DNA of 12,329 bases from JBBCJT01 sp037190665 (GTDB taxonomy: Bacteria; Pseudomonadota; Alphaproteobacteria; Acetobacterales; Acetobacteraceae), in assembly GCA_037190665.1 (NCBI GenBank), contig JBBCJT010000093.1, positions 1 through 12,329 of the forward strand, given 5' to 3'. Positions 5,278-12,329 of the stretch are shown here, one piece after another. Made by a program: the position numbers and the translations under genes. The notes under the pieces were generated by a model that ran no database searches, was not told the DNA's origin, and saw only the letters and a program-made list of their open reading frames with translations. Position 1 is the first letter of the stretch; each line of letters opens with the position of its first letter.

Positions 5278-6135
5278 CTCCATGGCGCCGAGCCGTGCGA
5301 TGCGGGCGATCGCGCGGCTGGCGAGTGATTGCAGGCGCAGCAGCATTTGTTCGTCCCGGGCCGCATCGGCGGCATCGAGATACAGTTCGGCCGCACGCTC
5401 GGCGAGCCGCCGCATCTCCGTCAGGCTGACCTCGCCCGAAACCGTCACCGCCCCCTGCCCCGGCACCGTTGCCGCCTCCGTCGCCATCTCTTCCGCTTCA
5501 ACGGCGAGGCGACGCAGGTCCGGCGCCCGGGCCGCGACGGCCTCATCCTGCGACAGCTCGGCAAGGCCACTGGCGAGGGCCAGTTCGATATCGCGCGCTG
5601 CCATGGGCGAGGAGGCCGGGGCCGGCCCCGTGCCCCGCGCGGCATGGAAGGCGCGCCGGCGCTCGCGGCGCAGCGTTGCGGCGTGGCGCAGCTCCTCCAT
5701 CGCCATCGTCTCCGCGGCCTTGCGGACCTCTGCATCCTCCGCCCGCGCGGCGATATGCGTCCACAGAAGGAAAGCCCGCTCCTCGTTCCGCACCGCCATG
5801 GAGAGCGCGCGGTAGGCAGATGCGAGCCGGGAGGAGGCGATGGTCCGCGCCGCATCCTCATCGAAGGACTCCGCCGGGCGCCAGCGGAGCCGGTCCGCGT
5901 CCGGATGCGTGCCGGTCTCGGCGCGCGACCATGCCTCGACCGTGGCGGCATGCTGCTCCTCCTCGGCCACCAGCGCGTCGAACACGGCCGCGACATCGGG
6001 CAGGCCGAGCGCACGCATGCTCGACGCCAGTTCGCCATAACGCGCGACGGCCTCGGTCTCGAGGGCGTGCGCAAGGGCGAAAAGCTCACCGAGCGATCGG
6101 ATCGGCTCCAACATTTCACCCTGGGTCGCTGGCAT
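5266..6135 (-). CDS. rubrerythrin/ferritin-like diiron protein with a helical C-terminal extension
   Basis: The first 160 residues form a ferritin-like four-helix bundle. They are arranged as two similar halves: Glu26 seven residues before Tyr33, with an E-x-x-H pair at Glu59/His62; then Glu118 seven residues before Trp125, with Glu148/His151. This is the ligand layout of a rubrerythrin diiron site, so a peroxide-, oxygen- or iron-handling role is plausible. There is no rubredoxin domain, and the protein has no cysteine at all, so any electron donor must be separate. Residues about 175-289 are an alanine- and glutamate-rich helical region that I do not recognise. No signal peptide is seen. 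The start at ATG 6135 has AAGGAG six bases upstream; an upstream in-frame ATG at 6159 would place that site inside the gene. It is divergent from nosR (175 bases apart). Its exact role is unknown. Confidence 0.8.
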   Translation of the reverse strand: MPATQGEMLEPIRSLGELFALAHALETEAVARYGELASSMRALGLPDVAAVFDALVAEEEQHAATVEAWSRAETGTHPDADRLRWRPAESFDEDAARTIASSRLASAYRALSMAVRNEERAFLLWTHIAARAEDAEVRKAAETMAMEELRHAATLRRERRRAFHAARGTGPAPASSPMAARDIELALASGLAELSQDEAVAARAPDLRRLAVEAEEMATEAATVPGQGAVTVSGEVSLTEMRRLAERAAELYLDAADAARDEQMLLRLQSLASRAIARIARLGAMEGGG

Positions 6136-6179
6136 GCCGGGCTCCTTAAACCCCCGCACGCCGCTTTCGGCTGGGCGGG

Positions 6180-6193
6180 TTGCGGAAAATCAG
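6180..6193 (+). promoter_or_regulatory. candidate FNR/NNR-type box of the nos promoter
   Basis: TTGCG-GAAA-ATCAG matches the FNR/DNR-type consensus TTGAT-N4-ATCAA at 7 of 10 positions with the correct spacing. TATCTG at 6213-6218 could serve as the -10 box, which would put the box centre near -40 from the start of transcription, the normal place for an activator of this family. Anaerobic and nitric-oxide-dependent control of nos genes by such regulators is well established; this particular site is inferred and degenerate. Confidence 0.4.
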
Positions 6194-6225
6194 GTATCTC
6201 ATATGCCGATTTTATCTGGACGTCT

Positions 6226-6248
6226 CGCCCTCACGGTGTATGAGGGCG
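6226..6248 (+). promoter_or_regulatory. stem-loop in the nosR leader
   Basis: A perfect 8-bp inverted repeat, CGCCCTCA (6226-6233) with TGAGGGCG (6241-6248), encloses the loop cggtgta. If transcription starts near 6225, as the candidate promoter suggests, this hairpin forms the very 5' end of the nos mRNA. It could stabilise the transcript or be an operator; it has no T run and is not a convincing terminator. Confidence 0.5.
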
Positions 6249-6310
6249 GCAAAAGGGGGATGCGGATGTAAATGCCCTTCGGGGGCGGGTGTTGTCGTCG
6301 GAGATGGAAG

Positions 6311-8587
6311 ATGTCTGCCGCCTTGCGGAAATATAAATTCCATATCCCGAGCTCGTTTCTCGCCCTTGTTTTTGTATTCTTTCTTTCCTGCACCGCACCC
6401 GTTCTGGCGCAGGGCCTGACTGATTTCCTGTCACCGCTTACGCCTTCGGAGAGTTTTCCCGGCGCGGATCGCCTCGGCGCTCCCGAAGGCAACCCGTCGC
6501 TGGCGCCTGCCTATGCGGGCGAACGGCTGCTCGGGCACGTCTATCTCAACACCGACGTCACCGATGCGACCGGCTATTCGGGCAAGCCGATCCACATGCT
6601 CGTCGCCATCGATACGGATGGCGTGATCCGGGGCATCCGGCTGGTGGATCACAAGGAACCGATCGTGCTGATCGGCATTCCGGAACACCGCGTCATCGCC
6701 GCGATGAACCGCCTCGTGGGCGCGGCGATGGCGCCGATCGCGCGCGGTGAGGCGCGGCCGCCGCAGGCGGATATCGTCAGCGGCGCGACCGTGACCGTGC
6801 TGGTCATGGCCGACAGCGTCGTCCGTTCCGCCGTCCGCCTGATCCGCGCCGGACGCATCGGCAACATCGCGCCCACGGCCGCCCCGACGGCCCCGCCCGC
6901 GACCATCGCCCCCGGCCCGGGCGAGGTGCGCGACTGGGAAAGCCTGCTCGGCGACGGGTCCGTCCGGCGGCTGCACCTGTCGATCGGGGACGTGAACGAT
7001 GCCTATGCGCGAAGCGGCAACGTCGCGGCGGCCGACAACCCCGAACCGGGCGATCCCGACGACACCTTCATCGAGCTCGTCGTCGCGCCGGTCAGCGTGC
7101 CGACCATCGGCCGCAGCCTGCTGGGCGACGAGGACTACGAACGCCTGACGCGCCGCCTCGCGCCGGACCAGCAGGCGATCCTGGTCGCCGGGCACGGCGC
7201 CTATTCCTTCAAGGGCTCCGGCTATGTGCGCGGCGGCATCTTCGACCGGATCGAACTGCTCCAGGACGGACGGCCGACCCGCTTCCGCGACCGCGATCAC
7301 ACCCGCCTTGGCGAGATCGTCGCCGACGGCGCGCCCGATCTTCCCGAGATCGCGCTGTTCGTGGTTCCGGTCGAAGCCGGGTTCGATCCGGTGCAGCCGT
7401 GGCAGGTGCAGCTTCTGGTGCAGCGCGCGATCGGCGCGCGCGACAAGGCGTTCCTGACCTTCGAGCTGGGCTACACGCTACCCGAGGCTTACCTCGTACG
7501 CGCCCCTGCGCCCGCTGCGGCGCCCGTCCCTGCCCCCGTCGCCGCCCAGCCTGCCGCGATCGCAGCCGATTTCGACGATCCCGCCGAGGAGGCGCTGTGG
7601 CTGCGCATCTGGCGCGCCAAGACCTGGGATGTCGGCATCACCGCGGTCGCGCTGCTGATCCTGACCGGCATCTTCTTCTTCCAGGACCAGCTCGTGCGGC
7701 GCCTCCGGGTCTATCGCTGGGTGCGCTTCGCCTTCCTGACATGGACGCTGGTCTGGCTCGGCTGGTACGCGAACGCGCAGCTCTCGGTGGTGAATGTCCT
7801 CACCTTCGTCAACGCGCTCATCACCGGCTTCCGCTGGGAATACTTCCTCGCCGCGCCGCTGATCTTCATCCTGTGGGCCGGCGTTGCGGCGGCGCTGATC
7901 TTCTGGGGCCGCGGCGTGTTCTGCGGCTGGCTCTGCCCCTTCGGCGCATTGCAGGAACTGCTCGCCGCCGTCGCGCAGAAGCTGCGCGTGCCCCAGATCA
8001 AGGTGCCCTGGGGGCTGCACGAGCGGCTGTGGCCGGTCAAGTACATCATCTTCCTGCTGCTGCTCGGCATGTCGCTGCATTCGGTCGCGATGGCCGAACG
8101 CTTCGCTGAGGTCGAGCCGTTCAAGACCGCCATCATCCTCAAGTTCGTGCGCGAATGGCCGTTCGTGCTGTTCGCCGTGGCACTGCTCGCGGCCGGACTG
8201 TTCATCGAACGCTTCTACTGCCGCTACCTCTGCCCGCTCGGTGCGGCGCTCGCCATCCCGGGCCGGCTGCGTACCTTCGAGTGGCTGAAGCGCTGGCGCG
8301 AATGCGGCAATCCCTGCCACCGCTGCGCGCATGAATGCCCGGTGCAGAGCATTCATCCCGAAGGCAACATCAATCCGAACGAGTGCATCTACTGCATGCA
8401 CTGCCAGGAACTGTATCGCGCCGAGGATCGCTGCCCGCACAACATCCAGTTGCGGCTGAAGCGCGAGAAGCAGCGCGCGATGAGCGCGGTTCCCCTGCCC
8501 GGGGGCAAGCCGCCGAAGACCGTCATCATCCGGAACGGAAAGACCGCGAGCGACGCACAGGGCGTCGCCCCGGCATCCGCGCCCTAA
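6311..8587 (+). CDS. nosR: NosR, membrane flavo-iron-sulfur protein for nitrous oxide reduction
   Basis: NosR is needed for expression and in-vivo activity of N2O reductase and is thought to pass electrons to it. The 758-residue product starts with a signal/anchor segment (hydrophobic residues about 11-32) and a periplasmic FMN-binding domain whose SGATVT motif (residues 157-162) holds the threonine for covalent FMN. Membrane helices follow from about residue 437. Two CxxxCP motifs are at Cys538-Cys542 (CGWLCP) and Cys637-Cys641 (CRYLCP). A cytoplasmic ferredoxin-like end has CHRCAHECP and CIYCMHC with a final CP (about residues 665-705). The protein is somewhat longer than the roughly 725 residues usual for NosR, partly through Ala/Pro-rich stretches near residues 188-204 and 398-418. 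ATG 6311 has GGAG seven bases upstream and fits the signal segment; ATG 6272 would add 13 unlikely residues. It is first in the nos operon. Confidence 0.95.
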   Translation: MSAALRKYKFHIPSSFLALVFVFFLSCTAPVLAQGLTDFLSPLTPSESFPGADRLGAPEGNPSLAPAYAGERLLGHVYLNTDVTDATGYSGKPIHMLVAIDTDGVIRGIRLVDHKEPIVLIGIPEHRVIAAMNRLVGAAMAPIARGEARPPQADIVSGATVTVLVMADSVVRSAVRLIRAGRIGNIAPTAAPTAPPATIAPGPGEVRDWESLLGDGSVRRLHLSIGDVNDAYARSGNVAAADNPEPGDPDDTFIELVVAPVSVPTIGRSLLGDEDYERLTRRLAPDQQAILVAGHGAYSFKGSGYVRGGIFDRIELLQDGRPTRFRDRDHTRLGEIVADGAPDLPEIALFVVPVEAGFDPVQPWQVQLLVQRAIGARDKAFLTFELGYTLPEAYLVRAPAPAAAPVPAPVAAQPAAIAADFDDPAEEALWLRIWRAKTWDVGITAVALLILTGIFFFQDQLVRRLRVYRWVRFAFLTWTLVWLGWYANAQLSVVNVLTFVNALITGFRWEYFLAAPLIFILWAGVAAALIFWGRGVFCGWLCPFGALQELLAAVAQKLRVPQIKVPWGLHERLWPVKYIIFLLLLGMSLHSVAMAERFAEVEPFKTAIILKFVREWPFVLFAVALLAAGLFIERFYCRYLCPLGAALAIPGRLRTFEWLKRWRECGNPCHRCAHECPVQSIHPEGNINPNECIYCMHCQELYRAEDRCPHNIQLRLKREKQRAMSAVPLPGGKPPKTVIIRNGKTASDAQGVAPASAP

Positions 8588-8603
8588 CCAGAAGGAGATT
8601 GAA

Positions 8604-10562
8604 GTGACCGGGGATCATGAGGAGAAGGGCGTCAACCGCCGCAGGCTGCTCGGCAGCACCGTCGCGGCCGGCACGGCCGGGGCCGCCATCGGTGGCGGCA
8701 CGGTCGTCGGCATCGGCGGGGCGATCGCGCCGGCCGAGGCGCAGACCCACACCCAGCAGCAGGGCCGCTCCGCACCCGCGCGGACGCCGCAGCAGCGGGC
8801 CGAGGTGAAGCCGGGCGAGCTGGACGAGTACTACGTGTTCTTCTCCTCCGGCCAGAGCGGCGAGGTGCGGATCGTGGGCATGCCCTCGATGCGCGAGCTG
8901 ATGCGCATCCCGGTGTTCAACCGCGACAGCGCGACGGGCTGGGGCCAGACCAACGAAAGCCTGCGCATTCTGAACGGGGGGCTGACCCCGGAGACGCGCG
9001 ACTACCTGAGCCGCATCGGCCAGCAGACCCTCGATGCGGGCGACCTTCACCACCCGCACCCGTCCTTCACCGACGGCACCTATGACGGCCGCTATCTCTT
9101 CGCCAACGACAAGCTGGGCACGCGCGTCTGCCGCATCCGGCTCGACGTGATGAAGTGCGACAAGATCATCCAGTTGCCGAACCAGCACACGGTGCACGGC
9201 CTGCGCGTGCAGAAGTACCCGCGCACCGGTTACGTGTTCTGCAACGGCGAGGACGGCGTGCCGATCCCGAATGACGGGCGCGACCTCGACAAGCCGGACA
9301 CCTACCGCTCCGTCTTCAGCGCGGTCGACGGCGACACGATGCAGGTCGCCTGGCAGGTCATCGTGGACGGCAACCTGGACAACGTGGACTGCGACTACCA
9401 GGGCAAGTACGCCTTCTCCACCTGCTACAACTCCGAAGGCGGCGTGACGCTGGCGGAGATGATGGCCGCCGAGCAGGACTGGATCGTCATCTTCAACCTG
9501 AAGCGCATCGAGGAAGCGGTGCGCGCCGGCCGCGCGCAGATGATCGGCGGCGTGCCGGTGCTCGATGGCCGCAAGGGTTCCCCCTTCACGCGCTACATTC
9601 CCGTTCCCAACAGCCCGCACGGCATCAACACCGCGCCGGACGGGATCCACGTCGTGGCGAACGGCAAGCTCTCGCCCACCGTCACGGTCTTCGACGTGCG
9701 CAAGTTCGACGACCTGTTCGACGACAAGATCAAGCCGCGCGACACCGTCGTGGCGGAGCCGGAACTCGGCCTCGGCCCGCTTCACACCGCCTATGACGGC
9801 AAGGGCAACGCCTACACCACGCTGTTCATCGACAGCCAGATCGTGAAGTGGAACATCGACGCGGCGAAGCGCGCGTTCGGCGGACAGCAGGTCAACCCGA
9901 TCATCCAGAAACTGGATGTCCACTACCAGCCCGGCCACAACCACACCTCCATGGGCCAGACCAAGGAGGCGGACGGGAAGTGGCTGATCAGCCTGAACAA
10001 GTTCTCCAAGGACCGCTTCCTCAACGTCGGCCCGTTGAAGCCGGAGAACGACCAGCTCATCGACATCTCGGGTGACCGCATGGTGCTGGTGCATGACGGC
10101 CCGAGCTACGCGGAGCCGCACGACGCCACCATCGTCCACCGGTCGAAGATCAACCCGGTGCATGTCTGGAAGCGCGACGACCCGTTCTTCGCCGAGGCGG
10201 TGCGCCAGGCCCAGGTGGACGGCGTGAACCTGATGGAGGACAGCAAGGTCGTTCGGGACGGCGACAAGGTGCGCGTCTACATGACCTCCCAGGCGCCGGT
10301 GTTCGGACTGGAGCAGTTCGAGGTCCGCCAGGGTGACGAGGTGACGGTGTATGTCACCAACATCGACGAGGTGGAGGACCTGACGCACGGCTTCGGCATC
10401 GTGAACTACAGCGTCAACATGGAGGTCGCGCCGCAGGCAACGGCGTCCGTGACCTTCAAGGCCGAGCGCCCCGGCCTGCACTGGTACTACTGCTCCTGGT
10501 TCTGCCATGCGATGCACATGGAGATGAAGGGGCGGATGCTGGTCGCGCCACGCAGCGCGTGA
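8604..10562 (+). CDS. nosZ: nitrous oxide reductase (clade I, Tat-exported)
   Basis: NosZ reduces N2O to N2 in the periplasm with two copper centres. The 652-residue precursor begins with a twin-arginine signal (NRRRLLGS, Arg12-Arg14; likely cut after AEA at residue 46), which marks clade I. The seven-bladed propeller carries the CuZ histidines in DLHHPHP, QHTVHG, SPHGIN, PLHTAYDG, PGHNHTSM and EPHDAT. The cupredoxin end has the CuA set: His in LTHGFGI, then Cys630, Trp632, Cys634, His638 and Met641 in CSWFCHAMHMEM. All ligands expected from the Pseudomonas stutzeri enzyme appear present, so it should be active. The start is GTG 8604, with AAGGAG (8592-8597) six bases upstream. It lies 16 bases after nosR and overlaps nosD by four bases. 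Confidence 0.98.
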   Translation: MTGDHEEKGVNRRRLLGSTVAAGTAGAAIGGGTVVGIGGAIAPAEAQTHTQQQGRSAPARTPQQRAEVKPGELDEYYVFFSSGQSGEVRIVGMPSMRELMRIPVFNRDSATGWGQTNESLRILNGGLTPETRDYLSRIGQQTLDAGDLHHPHPSFTDGTYDGRYLFANDKLGTRVCRIRLDVMKCDKIIQLPNQHTVHGLRVQKYPRTGYVFCNGEDGVPIPNDGRDLDKPDTYRSVFSAVDGDTMQVAWQVIVDGNLDNVDCDYQGKYAFSTCYNSEGGVTLAEMMAAEQDWIVIFNLKRIEEAVRAGRAQMIGGVPVLDGRKGSPFTRYIPVPNSPHGINTAPDGIHVVANGKLSPTVTVFDVRKFDDLFDDKIKPRDTVVAEPELGLGPLHTAYDGKGNAYTTLFIDSQIVKWNIDAAKRAFGGQQVNPIIQKLDVHYQPGHNHTSMGQTKEADGKWLISLNKFSKDRFLNVGPLKPENDQLIDISGDRMVLVHDGPSYAEPHDATIVHRSKINPVHVWKRDDPFFAEAVRQAQVDGVNLMEDSKVVRDGDKVRVYMTSQAPVFGLEQFEVRQGDEVTVYVTNIDEVEDLTHGFGIVNYSVNMEVAPQATASVTFKAERPGLHWYYCSWFCHAMHMEMKGRMLVAPRSA

Positions 10563-11898
10563 CGCCCGCGCGCATCCTTGCCGGTCTTCTGCTGGTGGTG
10601 GCGGCACAGGCCGTCGCTGCGCCGGCGGTCGCGCCCGGTGAGGATGTGCAGGCGGCGGTTGCGGTGGCGGAACCCGGCAGCACGATCGAGTTGCTGCCGG
10701 GACGTCATCGCGGCCCCGTCCGCCTCGACCGTACGGTCGCGCTCGTGGGGCACGACGGTGCCGTGCTGGAGGCGCCCGGCCGTGGCAGCGTCGTGTCGGT
10801 CACGGCCGAGGGTGCTTCTGTGCGGAACCTCACGCTGCGCGGCTCCGGCTCCGATCTCGTGGCCATGGACAGCGCCGTCTATCTCGCCCGCACCGCGCAC
10901 GGCGCGCGGGTGGAGGGCAACCGGATGGAGGGCAACCTGTTCGGCGTCTACGTGCACGGCGCCGAGAACGCGGTGGTGCGCGGCAACGTCATCACCGGCC
11001 GCGCCGACGGGCGTCTCTCCGAGCACGGTGACGGTGTCGCGCTCTGGAATGCGCCCGGCGCGCGCGTCGAGGGCAACGACATCCGGTTCGGCCGCGACGG
11101 CATCTTCGTCCGCGTCAGCCGGCACAATGTCTTCGCCGGTAACCGCTTCCGCGACCTCCGCTTCGGCGTGCACTACATGTACACCAACGACAGCGAGGTG
11201 CGTGACAACGCCTCTCTCGGCAACCATGTCGGCTACGCCATCATGTACTCGCAGCGCCTGCGTGTGACCGGCAACCTCTCCGGCGGCGACCGCGACCACG
11301 GGCTGCTATTCAACTATGCGAACCAGTCGGAGATCGTCGGCAACCACGTGCGCGGCGGCAGCGCCGCCACGGTCGCGCGCGCCGCGGCGGAGGACGAGGA
11401 CCGCGAGCATGCCGTGCCCGGCGGCGGCGAGGACAGCCTCGCGCGGCCGGGAAAATGCGTCTTCATCTACAACTCCAACCGCAACCGCTTTACCGGCAAC
11501 CGCTTCGAGGGCTGCGGCATCGGCGTGCACTTCACCGCCGGATCGGAGGGCAACGTCGTCACCGGCAACGCCTTCATCGGCAACCGTACGCAGGTGAAGT
11601 ACGTCGGCACGCGCCATCTCGACTGGTCGCGCGAGGGCAGCGGCAACTACTGGTCCGACAACCCGGCCTTCGACCTCGACCGCGACGGCATCGCCGATGC
11701 CGCCTACCGGCCGAACGACCTGGTGGACCGCGTGCTGTGGACCGCGCCGCGCGCGAAGATCCTGCTGAACAGCCCGGCGGTGCAGGTGCTGCGCTGGGCG
11801 CAGTCGCAGTTCCCGGCGATCCTGCCGGGCGGCGTGGTGGACAGCCATCCGCTCGCCGTCCCGCCGCCCGCGCCCGGCGCCGCGCCGGAGTGGCATCC

Positions 11899-11902
<4 letters not shown>
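10559..11902 (+). CDS. nosD: NosD, periplasmic beta-helix protein for N2O reductase copper-site assembly
   Basis: NosD works with the NosFY ABC transporter in making the CuZ cluster of NosZ in the periplasm. The 447-residue product has a signal peptide (ILAGLLLVVAAQAVA, cut near residue 21) and then a right-handed beta-helix of CASH type, seen as many repeats ending in GN or N-x-F (for example EGNRMEGNLFG, RGNVITG, TGNRFEGCGIGVHF, TGNAFIGN). The family blocks DRDHGLLFNYAN, KCVFIYNSN and VKYVGTRHLDWS are intact. Residues about 269-298 are a charged Ala/Asp/Glu/Gly-rich stretch between two repeats that I do not recall from other NosD proteins. The start is GTG 10559, overlapping the nosZ stop as GTGA; the gene ends overlapping nosF as ATGA. 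Both overlaps indicate translational coupling. Confidence 0.95.

Positions 11903-12329
<427 letters not shown>

Noticed and set aside
6186..6213. AAAATC / GATTTT inverted repeat with a 16-base spacer in the nos promoter
   Set aside because: Beyond the outer six bases the symmetry breaks down; it is likely chance in a locally AT-rich promoter.
6257..6279. A second NsrR site in the nosR leader (GATGC then AAATGC)
   Set aside because: The spacing is one base off and the outer bases are not symmetric, so it falls well short of the site at 4505-4527.
8526..10607. A 693-codon open frame on the minus strand opposite nosZ
   Set aside because: Same explanation: nosZ on the plus strand has all copper ligands and a ribosome site, while the opposite frame is rich in H, V, A and R without motifs.

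Overview
The window is GC-rich (roughly two thirds G+C by eye), has strongly GC-ending codons, and carries one coherent set of genes for life without oxygen. A Tat-exported clade I nitrous oxide reductase, an NsrR-like nitric oxide sensor, an oxygen-sensitive class III ribonucleotide reductase and a cobalamin riboswitch together suggest a denitrifying proteobacterium, most likely an alphaproteobacterium. The taxonomic guess is inference; nothing in the window proves it.

Layout. Positions 2-649 hold the 3' part of an ABC ATPase of the iron-siderophore/cobalamin/heme uptake type. Positions 650-1142 hold a possible promoter, a complete cobalamin riboswitch and a leader with competing hairpins. 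The riboswitch precedes a three-gene operon (1143-3998): a class III ribonucleotide reductase catalytic chain that ends after its zinc site, a separate 63-residue gene carrying the glycyl-radical segment, and the radical-SAM activase nrdG. The split of the reductase into two polypeptides is the most unusual feature seen. Convergent to nrdG is an Rrf2 regulator, best read as nsrR (4011-4499, minus strand), with a strong NsrR-type palindrome just before its start. A roughly 310-base leader containing a strong hairpin and a triple short repeat then leads to a small exported cytochrome c (4837-5226). Next comes a cysteine-free ferritin-like diiron protein on the minus strand (5266-6135). Divergent from it starts the nos operon: nosR, nosZ, nosD and the beginning of nosF (6311 to the window end), with gaps or overlaps of at most 16 bases.

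How it fits together. The nos genes make and maintain N2O reductase: NosZ is the enzyme, NosR is the flavin/iron-sulfur membrane protein needed for its expression and activity, and NosD with NosF belongs to the copper-site maturation transporter. The small cytochrome c may carry electrons toward this periplasmic respiration. NsrR would sense nitric oxide and control itself and perhaps the cytochrome. NrdD/NrdG supplies deoxynucleotides when oxygen is absent, and the riboswitch would shut it off when cobalamin is plentiful, presumably because a B12-dependent reductase elsewhere in the genome can then do the work. A degenerate FNR/NNR-type box and a 5' stem-loop lie in front of nosR. No tRNA, rRNA, CRISPR array or insertion sequence was seen.
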